A DNA stretch of 20,368 nt from an uncultured Acetatifactor sp. (GCA_947626405.1 CANQSE010000005.1:1-20368), one strand, 5' to 3'; positions 1 through 7,544 are shown, numbered from the stretch's first letter. Notes: generated by a model not told the origin, from the letters alone. Made by a program: numbers and translations.

Positions 1-2
1 AC

Positions 3-176
3 GGGAAAAAGTTGAGTGAAACCGACCGGAAGAAAGCGAATGTTTTATTGAATTCAGGATTATATGACAGAGAACTTTCCTATATGATTGAAAAAAATGT
101 GAAATTAGAACAAGAGATCATTGCATGGGAGTTGAATGATAAAAAATACGTTTCGCCTGCTGCGGCAGACTGTTGA
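3..176 (+). CDS. C-terminal fragment of an unrecognised protein
   Basis: An open frame enters from the left edge and ends at TGA 174-176, giving 57 residues. The other two forward frames stop within the first 20 bases, so this is the only continuous one. The fragment is charged and probably helical (it begins GKKLSETDRKKANVLL and contains YDRELSYMIEKNVKLEQEI), ending in a small Ala-rich tail. I do not recognise the family. The upstream part is outside the window, so neither start nor full length can be given. The coding interpretation rests on the open frame and plausible composition only. Confidence 0.5.
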   Translation, partial: GKKLSETDRKKANVLLNSGLYDRELSYMIEKNVKLEQEIIAWELNDKKYVSPAAADC

Positions 177-187
177 TAATCTCGGAA

Positions 188-338
188 AAGCCTGTAAAAT
201 CAATGGCTTATTTTCACACATGCTATAATGTATGTGGGGATAAAGTGGGGGAATAGGTTATAGGAGATATGAAAATATTTACACAGTATAGATGTACTAA
301 AAAGCCAAATCCCTTGAAAAATCAAGGTTTACAGGCTT
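188..338. repeat. 11-bp inverted repeat flanking the ptp promoter and leader, with an inner hairpin
   Basis: AAGCCTGTAAA (188-198) is exactly reverse-complementary to TTTACAGGCTT (328-338). Next to the right arm lies a second palindrome, CCTTGA-AAAA-TCAAGG (312-327). A GGCTT close to the left arm (about 205-209) and an AAGCC (303-307) left of the inner palindrome make the two sides look like diverged versions of one site. This resembles a recombination or attachment-type site, but no integrase is in the window, so the function is open. Confidence 0.5.
221..229 (+). promoter_or_regulatory. Extended -10 promoter for the phosphatase pair
   Basis: TGCTATAAT is a consensus extended -10 element (TG-N-TATAAT). 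No good -35 lies 16-18 bp upstream, as is usual for extended -10 promoters. Transcription would start near 236 and leave a leader of about 120 nt before the phosphatase. Confidence 0.5.
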
Positions 339-352
339 ATGAAGGGATATAA
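269..352 (+). CDS. Possible 27-residue leader ORF before the phosphatase
   Basis: ATG 269 opens a short frame, MKIFTQYRCTKKPNPLKNQG and seven further residues, ending at TAA 350-352, five bases before the phosphatase start codon. An AGGAG (262-266) precedes it, but the spacing of two bases is shorter than normal. The frame spans the hairpin at 312-327, so its translation would open that structure. It could instead be chance, or a remnant of a broken gene. No family is recognised. Low confidence. Confidence 0.2.
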   Translation: MKIFTQYRCTKKPNPLKNQGLQAYEGI

Positions 353-356
353 AATT

Positions 357-893
357 ATGATTAAAATACTTTTCATCTGCCACGGCAACATCTGCCGTTC
401 AACCATGGCAGAAAGCATATTTACCAATATTGTAAAGGAACATGGGCTGCAGGATCGGTTTGTCATTGACAGTTTTGCAACCAGCAGGGAGGAGATTGGC
501 AATCCGCCTCACTGGGGCACTGTAAACAAGCTCAGGCAGGAAGGGATCCCGCTGGTACCTCACAGGGCAAAGCAGATTACTTTCCGCGATTATCAGGAGG
601 CTGATTACATTATCGGGATGGACGATTGGAATATAAAAAACCTGAACAGGATGTTGAAAGGCGATCCGGATAAAAAAATATACAAGCTTCTCGCTTTTGC
701 CGGTTCGGATCGCGATATTGCAGATCCCTGGTACACAGGGGATTTCGATGCTGCTTTTGATGATATTGCGGCGGGGACTAAGGGACTTTTCGAATACCTT
801 AATGAAAAAGAGGGGTTTAAAAAGCGGGCCGGCATGGCTGCCGGGCAGGACGGCAAAGAGGAGAAGCATTATGATACAGGCAGTCATATTTGA
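357..893 (+). CDS. Low-molecular-weight protein tyrosine phosphatase
   Basis: This encodes a 178-residue cytoplasmic phosphatase that hydrolyses phosphotyrosine through a cysteine-phosphate intermediate. The N-terminus carries the family signature CHGNICRS, with nucleophile Cys8 and Arg14 of the C-X5-R loop. The catalytic acid loop is visible as DPWYTGDF, with Asp123. The start at 357 is preferred over an in-frame ATG at 339 because GAAGGGA (about 341-347) then lies at normal distance and MIKILFICHGN is the usual family N-terminus. The last 30 residues are a charged tail beyond the normal fold, and the gene overlaps the next one by 23 bases, suggesting translational coupling. In Firmicutes such enzymes often act on phosphotyrosine or phosphoarginine of regulatory proteins; the substrate here cannot be inferred. 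Confidence 0.93.
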   Translation: MIKILFICHGNICRSTMAESIFTNIVKEHGLQDRFVIDSFATSREEIGNPPHWGTVNKLRQEGIPLVPHRAKQITFRDYQEADYIIGMDDWNIKNLNRMLKGDPDKKIYKLLAFAGSDRDIADPWYTGDFDAAFDDIAAGTKGLFEYLNEKEGFKKRAGMAAGQDGKEEKHYDTGSHI

Positions 894-1509
894 TATGGAC
901 GGCACATTGATTGACACTGAAAAGTATTACCGTGTCTGCTGGCCCAGGGCCCTTGCAGAATTTGGTTATTGCATGACGGATGAACAGGCTTTGGCAATTC
1001 GCAGCCTGGGGCGTCCCTTTATTATTGACAGGTTAAGAGAGTGGTTTGGGGATGAGCTGGATTATCATGCGGTTCGGGAAATTCGGAAAAAACTTGTTGA
1101 GGAGGAAATTGAAAAAAACGGTTTGCAGGTGAAGCCAGGGGCTTTTCGTCTTTTGGAGACGATACGCAGTAAGAAAATCGCGGCGGCGGTAGCAACGGCA
1201 AGCGATCCGGAGCGGACCGTACGCTATTTGAATCAGACAGGGCTGTACGGGTATTTTGACAGGCTGATAAGCGCAACAATGGTAAAGGAGGGCAAACCGT
1301 CACCGGATATTTATCTCTATGCCTGTGAAACGCTTGGGATGGAGCCTGATTGCTGTATGGCGGTAGAGGACTCGCCGAACGGCGTGTTGTCGGCGTATCG
1401 GGCAGGCTGCAGGGTGGTGATGGTTCCGGACCAGACTCAGCCGGACGATAATCTGGCTACATATCTGGACGCAGCGGTAGCTTCCCTTGCCGCCTCGCCG
1501 AGCACCTGA
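871..1509 (+). CDS. HAD-superfamily phosphatase (beta-phosphoglucomutase-like)
   Basis: This encodes a 212-residue haloacid-dehalogenase phosphohydrolase. Motif I is FDMDGTLIDTE, with Asp8 as nucleophile and Asp10 as general acid. Motif II is the ATASD segment, motif III is the Lys in VKEGKPSPD, and motif IV is AVEDSPNG. A helical cap lies between motifs I and II, as in phosphoglycolate phosphatase and beta-phosphoglucomutase relatives. The start at 871 has AGAGGAGAAG just upstream and gives MIQAVIFDMDG, the usual beginning. A longer in-frame extension upstream merely reads through the phosphatase gene. The last codons (SLAASPST) lie inside a short tandem repeat, so the C-terminus may have been reshaped by duplication. 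The substrate is probably a small sugar phosphate and is not predictable. Confidence 0.92.
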   Translation: MIQAVIFDMDGTLIDTEKYYRVCWPRALAEFGYCMTDEQALAIRSLGRPFIIDRLREWFGDELDYHAVREIRKKLVEEEIEKNGLQVKPGAFRLLETIRSKKIAAAVATASDPERTVRYLNQTGLYGYFDRLISATMVKEGKPSPDIYLYACETLGMEPDCCMAVEDSPNGVLSAYRAGCRVVMVPDQTQPDDNLATYLDAAVASLAASPST

Positions 1510-1568
1510 GCAATCAGCTTCCCTTGCCGCCCTCGCCGAGCACCTGAGCAATCAGCTTCCCTTGCCGC
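1479..1568. repeat. 37/38-bp direct tandem repeat over the HAD gene stop codon
   Basis: Copy 1 (1479-1515) and copy 2 (1516-1553) differ by one inserted C, and a third partial copy (1554-1568) repeats the first 15 bases. Each unit begins AGCTTCCCTTGCCGCC and contains CACCTGAGCAATC. The stop codon of the HAD gene is in copy 1. The repeat is recent enough to be almost identical and looks like slippage duplication. Confidence 0.9.
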
Positions 1569-1610
1569 TATTTCCAAACCGCGTCATCTTCAAATCGCCG
1601 ACTGTGGGTA

Positions 1611-1639
1611 TTGCTTTTTGCACCCGCGTGTGTTATTAT
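1611..1639 (+). promoter_or_regulatory. Candidate sigma-A promoter of the ptb-buk-trkH-trkA operon
   Basis: TTGCTT (1611-1616) and TATTAT (1634-1639) are separated by 17 bp. Transcription would begin near 1646, leaving a leader of about 64 nt. No other promoter of similar quality was seen before ptb. Confidence 0.5.
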
Positions 1640-1679
1640 TTTCACGATAAAAATCTGAATATTCCATTATATAACATGA

Positions 1680-1693
1680 TGCCCTTCGGGGCA
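1680..1693 (+). promoter_or_regulatory. UUCG tetraloop hairpin in the ptb leader
   Basis: GCCC-TTCG-GGGC (1681-1692), with a flanking T-A pair, forms a small but very stable stem capped by a UUCG tetraloop. It sits immediately before the ptb ribosome site (AAGGAAG, about 1697-1703). It has no T-run, so it is not a terminator. It could protect the mRNA 5' region or keep the ribosome site open. Confidence 0.5.
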
Positions 1694-1709
1694 GAAAGGA
1701 AGTAACAAA

Positions 1710-2636
1710 ATGAGACAGGGTTTTGAGAACATTGTATCAAAGGTCAAGGAGTGCGGAAAAAAGAAAGTGGCAGTTTCCGTGGCCCAGGATTCCGCGGTGT
1801 TAGAGGCGGTTAAGGAAGCCAGGGAACAGGGGATTGCGGATGCAATTCTGGTGGGTGACGAGGCTCTCATACGTGAGATTGCAGCTTCCATCGACATGGA
1901 TCTTTCCGCATTTGAGGTGATCAATGAGCCGGACGTGATTCAGGCATCGCTTACGGCGGTAAAGCTTGCCCACGAGGGAAAAGCTGATATGTACATGAAG
2001 GGTCTGATAGACACCAAAAATTTCTTAAAGAGCGTTCTGGATAAGGAAGTGGGTCTGCGTACAGGCGGCGTGCTGTCACATGTGGCGGTGTTTGATATTC
2101 CCACGATAGATCATCTTCTCTATCTTACCGACGTTGCGTTTATGACATATCCTACGCTGGAGGATAAGGTGCATATCATTAACAATACCGTACCGGTATG
2201 TAAAGCATGCGGCGTGTCATTGCCGAAGGTGGCGCCATTGGCGGCAGTTGAGGTGGTAAATCCCAAGATGCAGGCGACGGTGGACGCTGCTGAGCTGACA
2301 AAGATGTGTGAGGAAGGAAAAATTGAAGGATGTATAGTTGACGGCCCTCTGTCTCTGGATCTTGCTATTGATGCAGAAGCGGCGAAGCACAAGGCGGCCA
2401 CTGACAGAAAAATTCAGGGAGATGCGGATATACTGCTGTTCCCCGATATCCACGCCGGCAATCTGGTGTACAAGGCGATGGTACACACCATCCCGGGGGT
2501 GAAAAACGGATGTATACTTACCGGCACGAAAGTGCCTGTAATTCTTACCAGCCGTTCCGATACTTTTGAAACCAAGGTAAATTCCATCGCGTTGGCAGCG
2601 GTTGTCGCAGAGGAGCTTGGAAAAGCAAAAAAATAA
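1710..2636 (+). CDS. ptb: Phosphate butyryltransferase
   Basis: This encodes 308 residues, the normal family length. The enzyme converts butyryl-CoA and phosphate to butyryl phosphate and CoA, the first half of the butyrate-kinase route. The sequence follows the Ptb/phosphotransacetylase family throughout: an N-terminal VAVSVAQDSAVLEAVKEA segment, a central MKGLIDTKNFLKSVL and LRTGGVLSHVAVF, then PKVAPLAAVEVVNPKM, VDGPLSLDLAID and the C-terminal LTSRSDTFETKVNSIALAA. The downstream butyrate kinase separates it from generic phosphate acetyltransferases. The start is supported by AAGGAAG seven bases upstream. It is the first gene of an operon with buk 45 bases downstream. Confidence 0.96.
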   Translation: MRQGFENIVSKVKECGKKKVAVSVAQDSAVLEAVKEAREQGIADAILVGDEALIREIAASIDMDLSAFEVINEPDVIQASLTAVKLAHEGKADMYMKGLIDTKNFLKSVLDKEVGLRTGGVLSHVAVFDIPTIDHLLYLTDVAFMTYPTLEDKVHIINNTVPVCKACGVSLPKVAPLAAVEVVNPKMQATVDAAELTKMCEEGKIEGCIVDGPLSLDLAIDAEAAKHKAATDRKIQGDADILLFPDIHAGNLVYKAMVHTIPGVKNGCILTGTKVPVILTSRSDTFETKVNSIALAAVVAEELGKAKK

Positions 2637-2681
2637 AATTATCGTTCAAACCAATAAAACAAAACAAAAAGGAGATAAATC

Positions 2682-3749
2682 ATGGCAATCAAGAGTCTTA
2701 TAATCAATCCGGGCTCTACCTCTACCAAGATCGGTGTGTTTGAGGATGAAACACTGTTATTTGAAGAAACACTGAGACATTCCACAGAGGAGATCAGCCA
2801 GTACGCTGCAATAGTTGACCAGAAAGACTTTCGTAAGAAGATTATCACCGATCTGCTCGAGGAGAAAAAATTTGACATAAAGGATCTGGATGTCGTAGTC
2901 GGAAGGGGCGGTATGCTCAAACCCATTCCCGGCGGTACATACGCCGTGACGGACGATCTCTTAAACGATCTGAAAATTGGTGTTCAGGGTCAGCACGCTT
3001 CCAACCTGGGCGGGATCCTGGCAAGAGAGATAGCGGATTCCATAGGTGTTCCTTCCTATATCGTGGATCCTGTGGTGGTGGACGAGCTTATGCCCATAGC
3101 GCGGTATTCCGGCGTCCCTGAACTCCCCAGGACAAGCGTGTTCCATGCTTTGAACCAGAAGGCGGTGGCAAAAAGGTATGCAAAGGAAATCGGAAAGCCT
3201 TACGAATCCCTGCGCCTGATTGTGGTTCATATGGGCGGCGGCGTTTCCGTGGGCGCCCATGTGGACGGGAAAGTTGTGGATGTGTTTAACGCGCTGGACG
3301 GCGACGGAGCTTTCTCGCCTGAGAGGGCGGGAGCGGTTCCGAGCGGCGCTCTGATAAAGATGTGCTTTTCCGGAAAGTATACCGAGAAGGAAGTTTACGG
3401 CAAGATCGTTGGGAAGGGCGGTTTTAACGCGTACCTTGGCACCAACGACATGCGTGAGGTGACAAAGCGTGCCAACAGCGGTGATCATAAAGCTGCCGAG
3501 GCAAAGGAGGCGTTCCTGCTTCAGGTATCAAAGGACATCGGTTCCATGGCATGCGTTTTGAACGGCAGGGTGGATCAGATCATCGTTACCGGCGGAATCG
3601 CTTATGGTGAGGATGTTGTGGCATCGCTTAAGGAGAGAGCGGGCTGGATAGCGCCTTTTACCGTTTACCCCGGCGAGGACGAACTGCTTGCGCTTGCGCA
3701 GGGCGCTCTGAGGGTGCTGAAGGGCGAAGAAAAGCCTATGACCTATTGA
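2682..3749 (+). CDS. buk: Butyrate kinase
   Basis: This encodes 355 residues of the acetokinase (ASKHA) family. The enzyme transfers phosphate from butyryl phosphate to ADP, giving butyrate and ATP by substrate-level phosphorylation. The N-terminal nucleotide loop is visible as [12 protein letters not shown] (residues 9-20). Other family hallmarks are [14 protein letters not shown], the [11 protein letters not shown] glycine-rich turn and the C-terminal ADENOSINE-type segment [24 protein letters not shown] gives a strong ribosome site before ATG 2682. Its neighbour ptb supplies the substrate. The stop codon is only four bases from the trkH start. Branched-chain or other short acyl phosphates are also accepted by some family members, so substrate breadth is uncertain. 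Confidence 0.96.
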   Translation: MAIKSLIINPGSTSTKIGVFEDETLLFEETLRHSTEEISQYAAIVDQKDFRKKIITDLLEEKKFDIKDLDVVVGRGGMLKPIPGGTYAVTDDLLNDLKIGVQGQHASNLGGILAREIADSIGVPSYIVDPVVVDELMPIARYSGVPELPRTSVFHALNQKAVAKRYAKEIGKPYESLRLIVVHMGGGVSVGAHVDGKVVDVFNALDGDGAFSPERAGAVPSGALIKMCFSGKYTEKEVYGKIVGKGGFNAYLGTNDMREVTKRANSGDHKAAEAKEAFLLQVSKDIGSMACVLNGRVDQIIVTGGIAYGEDVVASLKERAGWIAPFTVYPGEDELLALAQGALRVLKGEEKPMTY

Positions 3750-3753
3750 GAGA

Positions 3754-5109
3754 ATGAAACGCAGAAAATTTTTTTGGCACAATATATCGCCGACAAAGCT
3801 TATTCTCGGGGGATATCTGTCGATTATACTGTTGGGAACGTTGATTTTAATGCTGCCTGTTTCCACCAGGGGATCGGGCTCTACGGGATTTACGGACTGT
3901 TTTTTCACGGCCGCGTCAGCGACCTGCGTCACAGGACTTGTGAGATTTGACACGTTTACCCACTGGACGTATCTGGGTCAGGCGGTGATACTTGCACTGA
4001 TTCAGGTTGGCGGCATTGGTTTTATGACTGTGGCGATTCTGGTACTGATGCTGGCGGGAAAGAGGATAGGTTTAAGCCAGAGGACCCTGATGCAAAATTC
4101 TATTTCCGCGCCTCAGATAGGGGGGATCCTGCGGCTGACAAGATTTATTATTTTTGGAACCTTCACTGTGGAAACAGTGGGAGCGGTGCTTTTAAGCTTT
4201 GATTTTATTCCGCGGTTCGGAGTGGGAAAGGGCATTTATTTTTCGGTATTTCATTCCATATCTGCCTTCTGCAACGGGGGCTTTGACCTGATGGGGGGCG
4301 AGACGGGACCTTTTTCCTCACTAACGGGGATGGCCGGAAACTGGTATGTATGCACGATTATTATGCTCCTGATTTTCCTGGGTGGTCTGGGTTTTTTCGT
4401 GTGGCAGGATATACTTCGGCGGAAATGGAGGCTCAGCCGTTTAACTCTCCAGAGCAAGATGGTTCTGTCCATCAGCATCGCTCTTGCGGTGGGAGGGGCG
4501 CTTATTCTGACGCTGCTTGAATGGAACGGGGAGCAGTTTCAGTCCATGTCTGCAGGACAGAGGATCCTGGCCGGTCTGTTTCAGTCTGTTACTGTCAGAA
4601 CGGCGGGTTTTAACACGGTGGATCTGACGGCGCTTTCTGAAAGCAGCATTTTTGTTATGATTTTTTTAATGCTCATAGGAGGCTCAACGGGGTCCACGGC
4701 GGGCGGAATCAAGACTACTACCTTTTGGGTTCTGTGCGCCAGCATCTTTGCCACCTTCCGCAGAAAGAAAAATCTTGAACTTTTCGGGCGCAGGATGGAC
4801 GAGGGGATCACGAGAACCGCATCATGTGTTTTAATGACGTATCTTATATTGGTGAGCGTATCGGGAGTTGTGATTTCTGCAATTGAAAAGCTGCCGATAC
4901 TCACTGCGCTGTTTGAAGCCGTATCCGCTGTGGCTACTGTGGGGCTTACCCTGGGAGTCACTCCGAGTCTTGGAATGGTGTCGAAGCTTTTGCTTGCATT
5001 TTTGATGCTCTGCGGGAGGGTGGGCTCCATAACAATGCTGCTTGCCTTTTCCTCGGACAAGAGAGTCAGAAATTCCAAGCTTCCGCTCGAACAGGTTCAG
5101 ATTGGTTAA
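3754..5109 (+). CDS. TrkH/KtrB-family potassium uptake channel subunit
   Basis: This encodes 451 residues of integral membrane protein with the four-fold M1-P-M2 plan of TrkH/KtrB. The four pore-loop selectivity segments are visible: TCVTGL (57-62), FCNGGF (172-177), TAGFN (283-287) and TVGLT (395-399), each with its filter glycine. Length and the lack of two extra N-terminal helices favour the KtrB-like subclass. The pore works with the cytosolic RCK protein encoded next (5248). The start is four bases after the buk stop with only a weak GAGAG ribosome site, so translation is probably coupled to buk. Linkage to ptb-buk suggests shared expression of potassium uptake and fermentation, which is an inference from gene order. 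Confidence 0.94.
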   Translation: MKRRKFFWHNISPTKLILGGYLSIILLGTLILMLPVSTRGSGSTGFTDCFFTAASATCVTGLVRFDTFTHWTYLGQAVILALIQVGGIGFMTVAILVLMLAGKRIGLSQRTLMQNSISAPQIGGILRLTRFIIFGTFTVETVGAVLLSFDFIPRFGVGKGIYFSVFHSISAFCNGGFDLMGGETGPFSSLTGMAGNWYVCTIIMLLIFLGGLGFFVWQDILRRKWRLSRLTLQSKMVLSISIALAVGGALILTLLEWNGEQFQSMSAGQRILAGLFQSVTVRTAGFNTVDLTALSESSIFVMIFLMLIGGSTGSTAGGIKTTTFWVLCASIFATFRRKKNLELFGRRMDEGITRTASCVLMTYLILVSVSGVVISAIEKLPILTALFEAVSAVATVGLTLGVTPSLGMVSKLLLAFLMLCGRVGSITMLLAFSSDKRVRNSKLPLEQVQIG

Positions 5110-5247
5110 GGCATGAGGCAGACGCCGCTTGCGCAGCGCATTATACCTGGCAATCCACCGCTTGAAAAGTAAATGCCGTCGTCGCGGCGCTTCCTTTTCT
5201 GCGCTTGTGGCATATATTTTTCTCAGTATGGGCGAGAGGGATAAAAG
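5110..5247 (+). other. 138-base gap between trkH and trkA
   Basis: The gap is GC-rich in its first two thirds and contains several short CGC-rich dyads, such as GCCG-TCGTCG-CGGC near 5178, but no convincing promoter, terminator or frame. GAGAGGGA upstream of 5248 provides the ribosome site of the next gene. It is unusually long for a gap inside a trkH-trkA operon. Confidence 0.4.
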
Positions 5248-5886
5248 ATGAAGCAGATTTTGATCATCGGTCTGGGACGTTTTGGCAGACATATGGCTCA
5301 GAAATTATTGGAGCGCGGAAATGAAGTGCTTGCCATTGACATTGAGGAGGAGAGAGCGGACGCTGCGGTAGGTATGATCAATCAGATACTTATCGGAGAC
5401 GCTACCGACGAGAGGTTCATGTCATCGGTAGGCGTAAGCGATTTTGACCTTGCCGTGATAGCGATCGGTGAAAATTTTCAGACGGTGCTTGAAATTACCG
5501 TTCTCCTAAAGGATTTAAACTGTAAATATATTGTGGCGAGAGCCACAAGGGACGTTCACCGCAAGCTTTTGCTCAGAAATGGCGCCGACTATGTCTCATA
5601 TGCCGAGAGGGAAGTGGCTGAGCGGCTTGCCATAAAGTTTGGCAGCAGCAACATTTTTGACTATCTGGAGCTTACGCCTGAGATAGGAATATATGAGATT
5701 GCCGTACCAAAGAAATGGCTGGGAAAAAACATGGTGGAGCTTGCTATCCGCACAAAGTACCATATAAGTGTGCTGGCGACCAAAAAGCAGGGGCATATCT
5801 TTCCTCTGCCTCATCCGGAGCATGTTTTTGAGGAGGACGAGAGTATTATGGTCATGGGAACCGAGCAGGATGTGGAGTCGCTGTGA
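5248..5886 (+). CDS. TrkA/KtrA-family potassium transport regulatory subunit (RCK protein)
   Basis: This encodes 212 residues of cytosolic protein that gates the potassium channel subunit in response to nucleotide binding. The N-terminal RCK_N Rossmann fold has the dinucleotide motif GLGRFG (residues 8-13) and an acidic residue, Asp31, at the end of the second strand, as in NAD(H)/ATP-binding KtrA. Residues about 135-212 (ELTPEIGIYEIAVP onward) form the RCK_C/TrkA-C domain. A single RCK unit of this size is KtrA/TrkA-half-like, not the double-unit TrkA of enterobacteria. It lies 138 bases downstream of trkH and is the last gene of the operon, followed by a hairpin at 5939-6000. Confidence 0.94.
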   Translation: MKQILIIGLGRFGRHMAQKLLERGNEVLAIDIEEERADAAVGMINQILIGDATDERFMSSVGVSDFDLAVIAIGENFQTVLEITVLLKDLNCKYIVARATRDVHRKLLLRNGADYVSYAEREVAERLAIKFGSSNIFDYLELTPEIGIYEIAVPKKWLGKNMVELAIRTKYHISVLATKKQGHIFPLPHPEHVFEEDESIMVMGTEQDVESL

Positions 5887-5938
5887 TAGAAAGAATTTTT
5901 CAGAACTTTTTTGAGTAAGTGATGATTTGTCAAAGATC

Positions 5939-6004
5939 GGGCTGCTGATGCGGGTGATATGCTCCCTTCCAGGGTAAACTATAACTCGCAACAGCAGCCC
6001 TTTT
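5939..6004 (+). terminator. Two-tier structured hairpin ending the ptb-buk-trk operon
   Basis: An outer 9-bp perfect stem, GGGCTGCTG (5939-5947) with CAGCAGCCC (5992-6000), is followed after an A/A mismatch by a second 7-bp stem, TGCGGGT (5949-5955) with ACTCGCA (5984-5990, one G-U). Inside that is a small CCCT/AGGG hairpin (5964-5967 with 5971-5974). TTTTC follows on the + strand, so termination of the + operon is likely. On the - strand no T-run follows, so it would not be a good uxaC terminator. The size and layering exceed those of an ordinary terminator. Confidence 0.6.
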
Positions 6005-6007
6005 CAT

Positions 6008-7417
6008 TCAGATATCAAATCCAAAATATCTTTTTGCGTTGTAGTATGATATATCCTTTACTATGCCTGACAATGTTTCCATATCTGCGGGGAACTCTCC
6101 GTTTTCAACCCAGTTTCCAATCAGATTGCACAGGATTCGTCTGAAATATTCGTGTCTTGTGTAGGACAGGAAGCTTCTTGAATCGGTCAACATTCCCACG
6201 AAGCCCGACAGGTTCCCAAGGTTGGCCAGCGAGGTAAGCTGATCCTGTATTCCGGCTCTGTGGTCGTTGAACCACCACGCGCTGCCCTGCTGGATTTTTG
6301 CTACCGCCGTGGAATCCTGGAAGCAGCCTATAATGGTGCCGATTGACTGGTTGTCGTTTGGATTCAGGCTGTACAGAATTGTTTTTGGCAGCTCGTCGGT
6401 CACGTTTAAGGCGTTGAGGTAATCCGCCGTCTGGGAGGAGGGCGTGTCGTTATTGATGCAGTCAAAACCGGTGTCGGGACCGATCTTTTCAAACATCCTG
6501 GTGTTGTTGTCACGTTTGCAGCCGTAATGAAGCTGCATAGCCCAGCCCCTTCTGTGATATTCCCTTCCCATAAAGAGCATAAACGCAGTCTTGAATTTCA
6601 GTTCTTCTTCCCTGGTGAGTATCATTTTGTTACGGCGTTTCAGGAAAATGGCCTCGATTTCGTCGTCTGCGGCGGGACAGTACATAACATATTCCAGACC
6701 GTGGTCGGAAACCGCGCAGCCCATGGAGGCAAAGAAATCCATGCGCATCACGAGAGCTTCCTTCAGTACGGCAAAAGTCGGAATTTCCTGAAAGCCGACC
6801 ACGGCGCACAGCTTGTCGAGGTAATCAAGATAGTCCGGTTTTTCTATATTCATGGCCTTGTCGGGTCTCCATGCCGGAAGCACCTTCACGTCAAAGGTGT
6901 CGTCTTCTGCTATCTTCCGGTGCCATTCCAGATTGTCAATCGGGTCGTCGGTGGTGCATATCAGGGTCACATTGCTGCGGCGGATAATATTGCGGACGCT
7001 CATGGAAGGCTGGGAGAGCTTTTCGTTGCACAGCTTCCAGACCTCGTCCGCGGTGTTTTTATTAAGCACTCCATTGTAGCCGAAATACCGCTGCAGTTCA
7101 AGATGGCTCCACTGAAACAGCGGATTTCCCACCGCCCTGCCGAGACATTCCGCCCATTTGCAGAATTTCTCATAATCGGAGGCATCCCCTGTTATGTATT
7201 TTTCCTCTACGCCGCAGGAGCGCATAAAGCGCCATTTATAATGATCCCCGCCAAGCCATACCTGGGTAATATTGTCAAATTGACGGTCCTCCGCTATTTC
7301 TCTGGGGTTGATATGACAGTGATAATCCAGTATCGGTGTGGATTCAGCATAGTCGTGGAACAGCGTCCGGGCAGTCTTTGTCTCTAACAGAAAATCCCTA
7401 TCCATAAAAGCTTTCAT
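6008..7417 (-). CDS. uxaC: Glucuronate (uronate) isomerase
   Basis: This encodes 469 residues, the usual UxaC length. It interconverts D-glucuronate and D-fructuronate, or D-galacturonate and D-tagaturonate, the first cytoplasmic step of uronate catabolism. The amidohydrolase-like metal motif is HCHINPREIAEDR, with His33 and His35. Other typical segments are VWLGGDHYKWRFMR, CTTDDP, LPAWRPDK and the C-terminal DSRSFLSYTRHEYFRRILC. The open frame extends further upstream, but ATG 7417 is chosen because GGAAGGAGAGG precedes it and it gives MKAFMDRDFLLETKTA, a normal start. No other uronate genes are adjacent, so it is an isolated pathway gene here. It has its own promoter at 7472-7500. Confidence 0.96.
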   Translation of the reverse strand: MKAFMDRDFLLETKTARTLFHDYAESTPILDYHCHINPREIAEDRQFDNITQVWLGGDHYKWRFMRSCGVEEKYITGDASDYEKFCKWAECLGRAVGNPLFQWSHLELQRYFGYNGVLNKNTADEVWKLCNEKLSQPSMSVRNIIRRSNVTLICTTDDPIDNLEWHRKIAEDDTFDVKVLPAWRPDKAMNIEKPDYLDYLDKLCAVVGFQEIPTFAVLKEALVMRMDFFASMGCAVSDHGLEYVMYCPAADDEIEAIFLKRRNKMILTREEELKFKTAFMLFMGREYHRRGWAMQLHYGCKRDNNTRMFEKIGPDTGFDCINNDTPSSQTADYLNALNVTDELPKTILYSLNPNDNQSIGTIIGCFQDSTAVAKIQQGSAWWFNDHRAGIQDQLTSLANLGNLSGFVGMLTDSRSFLSYTRHEYFRRILCNLIGNWVENGEFPADMETLSGIVKDISYYNAKRYFGFDI

Positions 7418-7420
7418 TGA

Positions 7421-7488
7421 GTCCTCTCCTTCCGCCGCACAAGCGGCACGTGCATATCTCTTTCCAGATAGATTATAGCGGAGAGGAC
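7421..7488. promoter_or_regulatory. 9-bp operator-like inverted repeat around the uxaC promoter
   Basis: GTCCTCTCC (7421-7429) and GGAGAGGAC (7480-7488) are exact inverted copies about 50 bp apart. One lies in the -35/-10 spacer, the other over the uxaC ribosome site. A repressor could bind both. The 5-bp stem GCCGC-ACAA-GCGGC (7434-7447) also lies in the leader. Confidence 0.4.
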
Positions 7489-7500
7489 ATATTTTTTCAA
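7472..7500 (-). promoter_or_regulatory. Sigma-A promoter of uxaC
   Basis: On the - strand TTGAAA (7500-7495) and a perfect TATAAT (7477-7472) are separated by 17 bp. Transcription would begin near 7465, about 48 bases before the start codon. Confidence 0.75.
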
Positions 7501-7514
7501 GATGATAATTGCTC

Positions 7515-7544
7515 TTGTGAGCAGGAACAGTCCTGTGGTATGAT
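7515..7544 (+). promoter_or_regulatory. Promoter of the flavodoxin-like gene
   Basis: TTGTGA (7515-7520) and TATGAT (7539-7544) are separated by 18 bp, with TG two bases before a GTATGAT. It diverges from the uxaC promoter, leaving a leader of about 57 bases. Confidence 0.5.

Noticed and set aside
339..356. An upstream ATG for the phosphatase
   Set aside because: It would place the purine-rich ribosome site inside the gene and add residues absent from the family N-terminus; ATG 357 is better.
6527..7387. A 286-codon open frame on the + strand
   Set aside because: It is wholly antisense to uxaC, which has clear family motifs, and it has no recognisable protein or ribosome site.
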